Source of the DNA: Azolla caroliniana | Lineage: Eukaryota > Polypodiophyta | DNA: 64,000 bases | Reading direction: 5' to 3' | Assembly: GCA_043228905.1 (NCBI GenBank) | Contig: JBHGNT010000018.1 | Location: forward strand, 6,200,001-6,264,000 | Shown here: positions 21,548 to 32,667 of the stretch, piece after piece | Layout of the letters: every line of letters starts with the position of its first letter | Position numbering within the stretch: position 1 is the stretch's first letter | The notes under the pieces: generated by a model | What the model was told of the DNA's origin: nothing | The model's input: only the letters and a program-made list of their open reading frames with translations | The model's database searches: none | Made by a program: the position numbers and the translations under genes

Positions 21548-22429
21548 TCAACATTGATCTTTTGTATGACCCTTCTTTTTGCAGAATACACAAAAAGGAT
21601 GTTGTCGCTTACAATCGCGATCCAGGAATTCGTTGGGTGTCTTGCGTTTCCCAACAAGTTGTGACTGCTTAGTCCCGGGCGCTTCGTTGGGTTTGTTGTG
21701 GTCCTTCTTCGAAGTGCGTTGATAGCGAAGAACTATTTCAACGGCCTCTTCGAAGGATTTTGGATCCTTATCGTGCACTATCCAGTGATAGTCCGAATTG
21801 GGGATGCCATTGATAAAACAAGCTATCAACCAATTGTCCCCTTCTAGACCCGATTTTTGGATTTGGGTTCTAGCATGGTGAACATAGTCTTCTAGCGAGG
21901 AAAATTTCCTGCTAGAGAGGTTCATTAAAGCTTGTGTTGCCTTGGTTCGAGAGGGAGGTTGCAGAAATTGGCCCTTAAAAACCGTGACAAAATCTGTCCA
22001 GGTATCAGGCAATTTCCCCATAGTACGGAGCCCACGCCACCAGGCGGCGGCCTTACCCCCGAGTTCTCGGCCGACATATGCAATCTTCGTACTATTTGGC
22101 GTGGGATAGAGCTCAAAATGAGACTCCCATCGTCCCAGCCATGTGCAGATTGCTTCTTCGGTTCTTTCCTTTTTGTCTCCCGTAAATGGCTTAACGACAA
22201 ATGATGGTTCACTTTGTCGCTCATCAGGTCTATTAGTCTCACGTTGTAGATTAATGACACGTGCCTCAAGAGCACTCTGAGATTGCCGAAGTTCGGTCAT
22301 CTGTTGAGCGATGAAACTAAGGTATTGGGTTATTTGTGCCAAATACATCTCAGTGGACATTTGTCCAGGAGGATTCCTTTGAGTTCCTTCCGCTTGAGCG
22401 GATGACATCGGGTCGTTAATTTGAGCCAT
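21548..22429 (-). CDS. gypsy-1 gag (293 aa, intact frame)
   Basis: A gag protein of the Retrotrans_gag type: N-terminal low-complexity part with a short heptad-like stretch (MTELRQSQSALEARVINLQR), then WLGRWESHFELY, AAAWWRGLRT and WTDFVTVFKGQF, the standard gag core words, and a C-terminal CCHC knuckle CVFCKKKGHTKDQC with the stop just after it. It would assemble the particle and bind RNA. The start at 22,429 is the only good ATG upstream of the core. The frame is open, in contrast to pol. Confidence 0.85.
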   Translation of the reverse strand: MAQINDPMSSAQAEGTQRNPPGQMSTEMYLAQITQYLSFIAQQMTELRQSQSALEARVINLQRETNRPDERQSEPSFVVKPFTGDKKERTEEAICTWLGRWESHFELYPTPNSTKIAYVGRELGGKAAAWWRGLRTMGKLPDTWTDFVTVFKGQFLQPPSRTKATQALMNLSSRKFSSLEDYVHHARTQIQKSGLEGDNWLIACFINGIPNSDYHWIVHDKDPKSFEEAVEIVLRYQRTSKKDHNKPNEAPGTKQSQLVGKRKTPNEFLDRDCKRQHPFCVFCKKKGHTKDQC

Positions 22430-23246
22430 TAAAGATTATTTCTGGAAAAGAAATAGGACAAGGTCAGAGATATAGTCATAACATCATGTCGTGATGTAAA
22501 CATATCATGGGCAAGCATTAATCGATATCATTATCTCACGTCAATACCCCTCTAGACGTATGAGATGAGGTTCAAGATCAGGTTACTATGGTAACACAAA
22601 GGTGTTTTAAAAACCGTGGGGGTGACAAATAAATGTCTTTCCCTGATCTTGTATGTTCGCGTCATGAATTGTTTATACACGAAAAAAATGTTAACAATAA
22701 ACTATGTTTCGGTGCCCACATATGTGGTTTCGGCTCTTTAAGTCCTATTACGAGGACCCCGAGGTGCACTTAGACCTTAAGTCTAAACATGTGTTATAGT
22801 CATATGTATCAAGGATGGTGTATGGTCTTGGTCATATTTGAACTCAAGACCTCGAGAACAAATACATTAAACACTTGAGCCAACCAAGTAAGTTGCTCTT
22901 CTCGAATGCTTAATGTTTGATGCGTATAAGAGATATGCGAGGCAATTGATCATATATGTTTTTTTTAAAAGAACATATATTTCAAGGGTCCTTATTTCGC
23001 CATCATTTACCAAAACTATGTTGGTACGTTACCTAACCTCAAGTCTCGTAATTACGATGGCATACGCCAAATTGCAACCTAATGGTCAAGCCAAATGAGT
23101 CTTCGTTTCGTAGTAGGCCCACGTGGCCCATCACATGGTCACGTCATTACGAATGTCTTTTGTAAGAACGAGCTCATGGTGGCATCGTATCCATGTAACG
23201 AGGGAGGGATGTTGGATACGTGCATCATTGGAGCGACCTCACTTGA
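22430..23246. other. Unexplained segment of gypsy-1 upstream of gag
   Basis: A normal copy would have PBS and 5' LTR here. I find neither. It contains a tRNA-like relic (22,831-22,897) and no coding signal. Confidence 0.5.
22831..22897 (-). repeat. tRNA-derived relic (SINE-like)
   Basis: Minus strand has an A-box-like TTGGCTCAAGTG (about 22,873-22,885) and a B-box-like CTTGAGTTCAAATATGACC (22,830-22,850) at tRNA spacing. Mismatches in both arms exclude a working tRNA. Confidence 0.4.
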
Positions 23247-23470
23247 AGTGGGTCAAGCCTTGTAGTGAGCGCGCCAACACCAGGTACGACTCGACGCCAC
23301 GGCGGTGGTATGGGACGTCGATCGAGGCTCGAGTCCATCTCGATCCCTTCGCTCGGGGGTGGTCGGGTGGATCAGCACCCTTCTTTCTCTTTCTCCTTTC
23401 TATCTATCATTACTTTATCCTTATCTTAAACTTACTTTAGTACCTAAAGCATACGGGCATAACCATAACA
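23247..23470 (+). repeat. Inverted partial LTR at the right end of gypsy-1
   Basis: From GTGGGTCAAGCCTTGTAGTG to TTTAGTACCTAAAG this is the R/U5-side of the gypsy-1 LTR in plus orientation, opposite to the left LTR. It is followed by ACGGGCATAACCATA (about 23,453-23,467), which resembles the LTR start (ACGGGCATGACCATA), and then by AACA and the TSD copy. Confidence 0.75.
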
Positions 23471-23473
23471 AAT

Positions 23474-23614
23474 AGCTTGTCGAAGGAGGGGGAGCATCTG
23501 TTGGAGATAGGGCTCCCGAGAAACAAGACACCAAGGAGCAGCAACAGGGGACAAGAACATGAGCAGTGGCTTGTCGAAGGAGGGGGAGCATTTGTTGGAG
23601 ATAGAGATCCCAAG
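23474..23614 (+). repeat. Tandem duplication of a 96-bp unit (about 1.4 copies)
   Basis: GCTTGTCGAAGGAGGGGGAGCATNTGTTGGAGATAG occurs at 23,474 and 23,570. The unit includes a polypurine-like run followed by TGTTGGAG, so it may be a duplicated PPT/LTR junction of the outer element. Part of the unit (GAGAAACAAGACACCAAGGA...CATGAGCA) also lies left of gypsy-1 at 17,543-17,590. Confidence 0.7.
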
Positions 23615-23689
23615 TGGCATTATCCATGTTGGCAGGTTTCGAATGGACATCAATGGACGATTCTAGTGGGAGGTGAGGGTTACGCCAAT

Positions 23690-24025
23690 AGAGTGCTCAA
23701 AAAGGGTTGATCCATGTCGATGCATGTACGAATGTATTGTAGGCGTGGGTGACAAAAGGCAAGATTTGATCCCAGGTTTTGTGGCATGGATCGATGTAAG
23801 TGGCAATCTCTTTCATGAGGGTCTTGTTGAGGCGTTCAGTGAGGTCATTTGTCTGAGGATGGTATGGGGACGTAAACATCTGTTGGACACCGAGTTGAGC
23901 TACAACGGTGTTGAGGACATCCCCGCGGAACTGCCGACCCTGATAGTTGGACGGGGCTAGTGACGGAAAACGAGCTAGCAATCGGCAGATAAAGATCAAA
24001 CGCTTCTGTGGACTAAGGGCCACCT
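23690..24025 (-). pseudogene. Integrase fragment of a gypsy element
   Basis: Minus strand encodes RQFRGDVLNTVVAQLGVQQM, SPYHPQTNDLTERLNKTL and WDQILPFVTHAYNTFVHAST, the second half of a Ty3/gypsy integrase core including the region of the catalytic Glu. About 108 codons are open; the rest of pol is missing. It lies inside the outer short-LTR element and is in the same orientation as its LTRs, so it probably belongs to it. Confidence 0.75.
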
Positions 24026-24232
24026 GGACTTGCCTGAGGTGGGGGACAGGAGGGCTATTGTGTACGAGCTAGAAATTGGCGGATAAAGATCAATCGCTCC
24101 TGTGGACTGAGTGCCACCTGGACTTGGCTGAGGTGGGGGACAGGAGAGCTATAGGCTAATATAGATCAATCGCTCCTGTGGACTGAGGGCCACTTGGACT
24201 TGGCTAAGGTGGGGGACAGGAGGGCTATCGTG
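23966..24232 (+). repeat. Three-copy tandem repeat, about 80-97 bp unit
   Basis: Each copy holds GATCAANCGCTNCTGTGGACT, GCCACNTGGACTTG and GGTGGGGGACAGGAG. Copies begin near 23,966, 24,063 and 24,153; the third lacks part of the start. The array touches the 5' side of the integrase fragment. Confidence 0.75.
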
Positions 24233-24346
24233 TCGAAGGGGGATCGGGGAAACTCATGGGACAAGAAGTTAGTGGGCAACATAAGGTGAGGGGGAAGAGG
24301 TGGATGCTTGGACACGGGGGACTGGTACCCCACATCTCCACCAATA

Positions 24347-24495
24347 TGTTAAATGCACATAAGAGATCAAAAACAACCTAGTTAGCTTCTTATGTCTTAC
24401 TCAATTTATAGTTCATACAAAGGTACACATTTGGGTTGGCTTAGCTAAAAAGGGTGTGCTAAAAGGGTGGTACAAAGGAACACATGCACACCACA
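24347..24495 (-). repeat. 5' LTR of the outer short-LTR element (149 bp)
   Basis: Minus strand TGTGGTGTGCATGTGTTCC to GTGCATTTAACA, matching 17,334-17,529. TG...CA ends are present. No tRNA-Met PBS follows. Confidence 0.55.
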
Positions 24496-25700
24496 ATACT
24501 ACCAATAATTTAAAGTTCTATAAAATAATATATCTTGTAAATTCTTTTAGTTTTTTGGAATCTTTAAATACTTGTTAAAATGTGTACAATACATGGTGAA
24601 CTACTATAAATGGCAATTCTAAAACATATTCTAAACAAACTATATGTGTTTTTAAACAATTATCCTTGATATTGGATTTTGCATGGGGATTGGCAGATAT
24701 GTACTCTTTTGCAAGTGACGCAGGCAAGAAGTAGGTATCAAACACATCTAGCAATGTTTTCTAGGCTACCCAAATAGACCTCTTAATTATTTTCTTCCTC
24801 TCTTAAACTTATTAGAGATAATGGAAGATATAAGATTAAAGATTGAAACATAAACACTAACCAATTATTAGTTTAGCAAAAAATGGTTTGTTGCAACAAT
24901 AATTCCCTCAAACTCAACTAAGTTGGCTCTAATATCAATTTATGGGAGTAAAAATTTGTAGGAGGAAAAGTCAGAAAATCAAGTAAACATGAGGTACAAT
25001 TTATAGTTTTGAGCGCAAGAATGAGAGATTTTGCAAATAGAAGAAGTGGGCTTATGGGCTTTATATAGACAATATACTAGTATTATGGACACCTTACATA
25101 GTGTGTACATTGTTGAGTAAAGCATGGGCTCACAGAGATAAACTCTAATTGACATATATCAATATTTGCATGTGATTTCAATTGAAAGGGCCAATAAATG
25201 CTCTAAATTTTATTTGTTGGCCCGAAAATTTAATTAGAACCATTATCAATTCCAGTTTCCTATGAAAGTGTACCATTTATATAAATGGAAACAAGAAAGA
25301 ATCTTATGTTACTTTCATGATTACATGGTACAATTTTATAAAGAACTCACACTTAGTTGAACTTGGTGTTAGCTAATATTGAAAAACGAACCAAGTACTT
25401 AGATGTTTACTGCAAATTGGACATGTGTCCTCATTTATTGTCATATACCCAATGCTTTCTTTTTGCAGCATTTGATAATAGTTTGTTTCAACTTGATGTA
25501 TCATTTTTCATCACAAGACTTGCAATATATACACTTTAGGTGGTTGATTAATTTTAGTAAGGTTTAAATGGTTTCTTAGTGGTAAATGTGTACTTCTTTT
25601 TTCTTTTTTATTTCCCAAAAAAACTCATTCTATTAGTTATAAAATGTTTATAGATGACAATGTTATATACAAATCCTTATAGGGATGCAATAGTTCCATC
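24496..25700. other. AT-rich intergenic DNA with a possible eroded LTR
   Basis: At 24,926-24,937 GCTCTAATATCA is two mismatches from the inverted PBS seen elsewhere, and a TATATAGAC motif follows at about 25,062. This could be an eroded minus-strand copia LTR. Otherwise nothing is recognised. Confidence 0.25.
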
Positions 25701-27360
25701 TTATGTGGATGCCACTAACTCAATAAAGGGAGAAGACGACCATTGTTGGATTAAGGCTAGCCATCTTTCAACTCCATCGAATCCATCTATGAGGCCATCG
25801 TATTGGCTCTTTGGAGTGGCTACAACTTCACTCCATATCTCTTGTATTAACATTACTGGATGCACGTTTTGGTTGGAGAAGGCCCCTCTACATCGCAGTT
25901 TCCATAGAGTCCAAAGAGTTATTGGGTTGACCACTTCCAACACAACTTGAGATTTGGTATTAATAGAAATTAAGGGGATATTATCAATGGTGGAAAAAAG
26001 AACCTCTTGTGCTTTTATCACCAAAGTCCTCCCCTCCTCGTGATGTTCGTACCTGTCAACTAGGGCTCGCCGTGATTACCAACATACATTTCCCCACTTG
26101 ATTATGCCTTGCTCCTGACATAATTGCAATAGGCGACCAACCCCCTACCATAATTGATGAGTGTTTGGGTAGTCCCACAGGGCGTGCCGGATCGATTCTG
26201 TTGCATTTGGGCATGATACACAATTATGACAGCTAAGGTTCCCACGTTGCCATGCTCCAAGTGATAGTGGCTTATGTATTAATAGCCATTGGAATGTGGT
26301 AATTCGGCTAGTGTGTTGTTGTTTCTAGAGTTTTTGCCAAAAAGTAGTGATACTTGTATGAGGAACATGATATGTGTCCCATACGTTTGCAGCAGCTAGC
26401 TCTTGAGCGGTTTGAGAAGCTAGAATGTGGTGACCCAATCTTGTCGTGAATTGGAAAAAAGGGATGGCTTTGCTTCCTTGACCCGCATAAGGATTGCGCC
26501 ACATCCATTGCAAAGGTCCCAACTGACCTTATGTAATGTGTTTTCATAAGTACATATGGGTCATTCTAGTTGTACTTTGATTAGATTGGGATCTACAATT
26601 CATTTATGACCAGTATATGCAAGTATTCGAATTGCCATATTCAATGTTGGTGTCTCACTATCTCGCAGTTCATGGCCTTTGATCCCGTTCAGTGTTTCCC
26701 TACCTCTTGGGATCACGACCTCCTCCTCGTAGCTTATCCACTTCTCCATTGTCGTCCTTCGATTAGCAACTTCATTAAGCAATAGAGCATTAATGATTTC
26801 AGATCTCATAGTCCATTCACCCTTGATTCCATGGAATAAGTTGGCTTGATCTTGTATTGGCATTGACATAAACTGTCTCCAACACTCTATACTCTTTCTT
26901 AGACCTTCTGCAATGCATCCCCATGACAAACCCTTAGTTGATCCAATTAGTTGCCAAAATTCATCTCTGATACATGGGTTCCATAGGATGCGTTGACTGA
27001 GGTAGGCAGGTTCGGAATTAGGTTGATCGCACTTGAGCCCTTGTCTTATGTCACAGCATGCCTTCCACATGGATGCACCGAACCTATCCTCTAGTTTCCG
27101 TGAGAAACATGGTTTGAGATCCATGTTTAGAATCCATCCCGTTTGGGGGATCCAATTGGCCCTTTTTCGTGGCTTAAAGTAAGCGAAACATAACTGAAGT
27201 AACATTTTCCAACAATCATCCCTTGGTTAGAGTCCTACCACTACAAATTTCGCGAGTAGGGCTTTGGATTGTGAGAGGGGATCAAATAGATCCAATCCTC
27301 CTCTTGACTTAGGTGATATGAGTATAGGCCACGCCACTTTGGCCCGAAATGTTTACTTCT
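25701..27360 (-). pseudogene. LINE (L1-type) ORF2 C-terminal relic with zf-RVT domain
   Basis: On the minus strand it begins with WPILISPKSRGGLDLFDPLSQ near 27,335, the standard plant LINE motif (ISPKxxGGLGxxDL) after RT, then 27,205-26,600 (WKACCDIRQGLKCDQP region), LQWMWRNPYAG near 26,510, and a zinc-binding RT-associated domain with ITTFQWLLIHKPLSLGAWQR and CHNCVSCPN...ESIRHALWDYP (about 26,330-26,160), ending with WTLWKLRCRGAFSNQN near 25,900. This order (RT C-terminus, zf-RVT, TLWxxRN) is the 3' end of plant L1 ORF2. The RT core and endonuclease are absent and several stops and shifts are present. Confidence 0.75.
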
Positions 27361-30121
27361 TTAGTAACATATGTTATCCTTCTACATCAATTTTCTACAA
27401 TAGGTTAAAAAAAAAGATGTTGATATGAAAAGGTTTCATAACTATCATTTTTTTATATCACCATTAATAAAGTGTGCCTCAATTATTTAATGTTATATTT
27501 GTCTTTACCGAATGTTTTTGGATATTTCTGCCATGTTATGCCTCGTCCTTTTTTAAATATACAAAGGTTGATATTAATCTTCAAATAAATGGAAGTGTTT
27601 GAAGTTTCATACTTGTGTTTCTTATCATTTGAGACTCCAAAATTATGTGAACTTCATGAAGGACCAAACCATACCTTCGAGGATGACTTTTCACACCACT
27701 CCAGAGAAAGATGCAGAAAGGGATGTCCCTCTTGTGGAAGAATCATGTGATCGAACATATGTATTCGTTATAGAATAGAGTAACCAGTACGTTTGAATTA
27801 CGTTCTTTACATAAGGTTTTATTGTTCAATGCATTTGTTGTCAAACTTTTTTCTTTTTGTGATTAGGTTACGTTGTAAATGAACGCGTTTGTAACTTTTG
27901 CTACTGAAGTGTTTACATTTGTGTAACGTCAAGTTGTTGCTCTTTTATTTATATGGTTTGTTTGGATGAGTTGGCTTCCAAATTTATTACACATACACAT
28001 AAATCAATGTAAGAAGCTCCTCCTTTCGATTTTATGCTTATTGAAATCGAAGGGTGTGCAACCCAATATGTCCTCTTGATGAGTTATATATGATACAAGA
28101 GAAGCTAGCTAGAATTAGCAAGACTTGCTTTTGATGAAAAATAATATCTAGTAATATTTGTGGTTCAACATATCAAGAGTATTTACCACTCATTTCCTTC
28201 AACGTTAAGGTATTTATTTATTGAGTTTTTCTCAACGAGACTATCATGTGGAAGTATTTATTGAGACCAACGATGTACACATACATGACAACCACAACCA
28301 TCTAGTTTTTTTTCGATGTCATATTGAAGGGATTAGCTATATACACCTTACTTATATTTATGTCCCCATCAATCACAATGACCTTTTGCATTAAAGAATG
28401 ATCTCAAAAGTTGGTTTCCATCATGGCTCACTTGATGCATCTTGAATAAAGATCATGCAAAGCATAGAGAATCGAGATTCTTAAATAGTGATCCTATGTA
28501 TGTGTTTGTGTATATATCACGAGTCACGACTAGTGTTTAGTATGTATGTGAACCAAAATGTTAAACTTAGGAAATGTGAACATGGTTGGCATCATTATCA
28601 ACAAGTCAAAATAATTTCTCACTATTTGAGAAATAAGTTGCACGATCAAGAAGCTTTTAAATTTCTCAACCACTATGAAGGAAAAGACTTCACATATTTG
28701 CATCCACAAGAGCATAAGAAGTTGTATAGCTAGCTAATGTCCATTAGATCACAAACTCTCAATGAGTTTAGTGTGGATTGCATGTATTGACACAATAATC
28801 ATAAATTTATGGCCCAATGGGTCAAATATTGGTTCGTTATTTTCACAACCCAAGGGAATAATGATTTGAGTATATAAAACTCACAAAATTACTATTATCG
28901 TCTTACCCTTTCCTTTAAAATGCTCATACACAAGTCCAATAACATTGGCAACATTTCTGAGACTACATTGTCAACATAGAATATCTTTGTTTGTGTGTTA
29001 AATAGAATTTTGTAAATATATAATCCACAAGTAAAAGTTCTTGATAATATAAGAAAAACAAAATGCATGCAAAGAAACGATACTTGCTACTATGCGTCAC
29101 TCTAAGAGGTATCATTCACCATCTATCCACGACTCATCTATTGGATGTTATGTAAGCCTAGGTTGTCCCAATATCTAGTAGCCCCAACGTGAATTGTAGA
29201 GTCTTTGGACCTATTAAACTCACCTCGGGTCCTTGAATGTATAAATAACTACATGTGAGTTCACAATATGAAACAACTATGCTAAATAGTGTCCACAAAT
29301 GTATAGGTATGCCCATGATCTCAATACATGCAAACATTATTGTGTTGTGTAAGATCTTCAAAATCTAATCATGGACAACCCTTTGTATAACAAATCTTGA
29401 GCCTCATCATCTAAAAAAGAAAACGATCACTAGAATAATGTTGTTGGATCAAGCTTTTGCTCATTGTCTTATAACTTCCCTATAGAGTGTAGGTTATGTC
29501 CTGCATCCTAATTTGGTTGACCATCCAAAAGTATTAGCTAAGCATCTCCAAATTGTTTAGTCCTTACCCAACTAACCACCTAATATTATGTCATAGTTTC
29601 ATGAAAACAACAAGCTTGTAAGAAAGCTATCAACAATGCTATATTGAGTCATTGAATCGATCTCTTGTTCTACAATTGGTAGAGTATGTATTGGAAAATC
29701 GGCTTGATTTTGTTGCTTGTTGTAGGGTTGGTTTTGTTGTCAATGGTGGGTGATAGAAGACTATGGCCTTTTTTCTAATTCATGAAAACGTTGTGATGCA
29801 TTGGCTCATGAACATTGATTAGTTTTAACCTCACACGTAGCGAAACCATATTATCTACCAATTTCATCACAATTTTCTTTGGTTATTTGAACCATGTGGC
29901 ATTGTTTTGCTAGAACTTGAATTTTGCTGTTTAGAACTACACATTGTTAATGGGATAAAGAATTTTGATGTCAACAAGAGACAAATTTATGAATCTACTT
30001 GAGCAAGGTTGGCATTTTGAGGCCACCCATACTTGGTCTAAGATTCCCAAAACAATAGCCTTCATGACAACTTGACTAAAGGTGGAACATTCAAAGTGAA
30101 GCACAATTGAAAATGATGGTG
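27361..30121. other. AT-rich intergenic DNA, no gene recognised
   Basis: About 2.8 kb. The longest open frames (for example 28,488-28,733 +) have no recognisable domain and ordinary composition for non-coding AT-rich DNA. I see no LTR, TIR or tRNA signature. Confidence 0.4.
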
Positions 30122-30126
30122 GTATA

Positions 30127-30396
30127 TGTTACATGCATGGCCATAATTTATCCCATGGAAGTTTGTACCGTAGTATTCTACACACGAGGATAAAGTGTAA
30201 GGGTTGGTGAGCGCGCCCCAGTACCAAGTACGAGTCAATGCCATGGTGGATAGTATGGACACCGATCAAGGCTCCGATCTATCTCGATCCCTTTGCTCGG
30301 GGGTGGTCGGGTAGATCGACACCCTTCTTTCTATCTCTTTCTCTTATATATCTATCATTTACTTATTTCATGCTTACATTAAGAATAATCTCTAAC
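30127..30396 (+). repeat. 5' LTR of gypsy-2, internally deleted
   Basis: TGTTACATGCATGGCC to AATAATCTCTAACA. Compared with the 3' LTR, the part from about 'GAGGGTTTACTGAG' to 'CTGTTTTGGCGAG' is missing after GTAAGGGTT. Confidence 0.85.
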
Positions 30397-32640
30397 ATAT
30401 GATGTTCCTAAAATGACATTTCATATGCGTTATGGCCATTATGAGTTTTTGGTCATGTGTTTTGGTTTTACCAATGCTACAACCGCATTTCAACAAGAAA
30501 TGAATGACATCTTCAAGAAAAACTTGGAAAATTTGTTGTTATTTTCTTGGATGATATTCTACTTTATAATCGTACATTAGAAGAACATGGTAAACCCTAA
30601 ACCCTAAACCGCTTTGTCTTACAAACATTGTGCGACAAACAGCTCTACTTGAAGATCTCAAAATGAGAGCTCTTCAAGAAATCAATTACATATCTTAGAT
30701 ATCTCGTAACTGAATGAGGAGTCAAATTTTATCCTTCTCACATTGAGAAAGTTAAACTTTGGCTCACTCTTCGAAATATTTCGAGATGTTTGATCATTTC
30801 TTGGTTTTTTCAGGTTTAGGCAAAAATCTCTTCGCAATTACTTCCGATTGATGATGCCATTTACTAATCATCTTAAAGGTCAAACTCATAAGTCTACAAA
30901 ACCTATAGTATGGAATGTTACATTAGAGGTCTCACATTTAAGGAACTCAAGGACCATGTGTGTAAGGCTCCTTCGCTTCTTTAACAAAATCCTTCAAAAC
31001 CTTTTAAGGTTGAAATTGTTACAAGTGATTATGATATAGGTGTTATTCTATATCAAGATGGTAAACCAATAGCATTTGAGAATAAGAAACTTTCTTACTG
31101 AGTGTCGATATAGTGTTCAAGAAAAGGAATTGTTTGTAGTTATCCATGCACTGAAGTCATGACGCCATTATTTTTACGGAAATCGTTTGGTGGTCACTAC
31201 AAACCACGAGTCCTTGCAATAATTTTGTGACCAACAAGACCTTAAGGGTCATAAGGCACAATGACAGATCTCATCCAAGACTTTTATTTTTCGATATGAT
31301 ATTGTAAAGGTTCCATGAACACCGTCATTGATGCACTCGATTGCATCCGTGAAGTTAACATGCTTACCTTCACTGAGATAACATCAAATCTTTATGATCA
31401 CCTTCAAGGAACGTATCATATGACAAATATTTTGGAATATACTAAGCAAGAGTTGAGTCTGAATAGACATGTCACCACACCCTCGAAGGGATTGTTCCAC
31501 ATTGCTAACGGTTTGATGAGTGTTTGTGATGGGAAGGTTTGTGTTCCATATTTGCCTAAGGTCAAAAAGAGAATTCTTTTTTAATGCCACAATGCACCCT
31601 CAACAAGGCACCTTGGAATACATCCCACACATTCTAGAGCCATGATGCCATTGGGGTCATAGTTGATATACAAACTAAAATGATCAGGTTTATTGTTACT
31701 AAAACCACAATAATAATGCTTGAATTGGCTTACCAATTCATTGAATCTGAATTATTCTGTTATTATGGGTTACCGATGGATATTTTGGGTGATTGATTTT
31801 ACTAACGACTTTTGGATGCAAGTCTTTAAGAAGTTAGAAATCACATTGAGCATGAGCTCCACCGATCATCCTCAATCCAATGGACAGATAGAACGGGTAA
31901 ATCAAATTATTGAAGTCATGCTTCAAGCATACATTGCTACAAAGCTAACAAAATGGGAATGTTATCTCCCAAATTTGGAGTTTGCTTATAATAGCTCCAA
32001 GCATACATCGACGTGATATAGTTATTTTATTTTTATGACATACAGATTTTAGCCACGAGTCCTGATTGATGTTAATATACATCATGATGAATTGTGAAGA
32101 ACATAAAACTTTCTAAGGGATATGCAAGGTATGTTGCATATTGCATGAGATAATACAAAAATAGCTCAAGATAGAGTGCGTTTTTATGTTGACCATAATA
32201 GGCAACCTCGTGTATTCAACCTTGGACGAAAGGAATTTCTACATGTACTTGATGATTCTAAGACATTGTCTATGAGTAAGTGTGTTAAGTTAGCCCTAAG
32301 ATTTTTTGCACCTCTCACAATCCTCAAACGCATTGGTTCATCATCACATCGGCTCCCTCTTCCTGGTTGTGTCGAAATCCATCTAGTTTTTTATGTAAGT
32401 CATCGAAAAGAACTTCTTGGTCTTGGCGATAATATAGTTACAACTGAAACTCTAGTTACTTCTAAAGATTTAGCTTCTAAACCACATGTACTAGAGAAAT
32501 TTCTCGACATTAAACAAAACATTTGTGTTCTAAAACAATTTGAGAATTTTTAATTAAAAGGATGGATAAGTCTATAAAATATGCTACATGGGAATTAGAA
32601 AACACCCTTAAAACTAACTTCCCTAACTTTTCATTGCAAG
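30397..32640 (+). pseudogene. gypsy-2 pol relic: RT, RNase H, integrase, chromodomain
   Basis: RT starts at about 30,403 ([19 protein letters not shown]) and is followed by the RNase H region (31,000-31,300), integrase zinc domain relic (31,600), integrase core (SSTDHPQSNGQIERVNQ near 31,860; KWECYLPNLEFAYNSSKH near 31,950) and the C-terminal part (FYVDHNRQPRVFNLGRKEF at about 32,180 to a decayed chromodomain near 32,560-32,640). It aligns along its whole length with gypsy-1 on the other strand but has many stops and shifts. At 30,590-30,610 a telomere-like AAACCCTAAACCCTAAACC run replaces about 11 bases of RT sequence. Confidence 0.85.
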
Positions 32641-32667
32641 AGTGCAATGTTCTAAAGAGGTTGAGTA

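Larger units (their letters stand above)
17596..23470 (-). mobile_element. gypsy-1: chromodomain Ty3/gypsy element nested in the outer element
   Basis: The element is bounded by the 5-bp duplication AATAG at 17,591-17,595 and 23,471-23,475. It has a 3' LTR (17,596-18,050), polypurine tract, pol with chromodomain and gag, all on the minus strand. The right end should be the 5' LTR in the same orientation, but instead shows LTR sequence in the opposite orientation (23,247-23,470) and about 800 bases that match nothing. A second copy of the family is at 30,127-33,125. Confidence 0.75.

Noticed and set aside
23474-24232. CRISPR-like array
   Set aside because: The repeats are long, adjacent and imperfect without unique spacers, in a plant genome.
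28488-28733. 81-codon frame in the blank region
   Set aside because: No recognisable domain, no supporting context and AT-rich composition like its surroundings.
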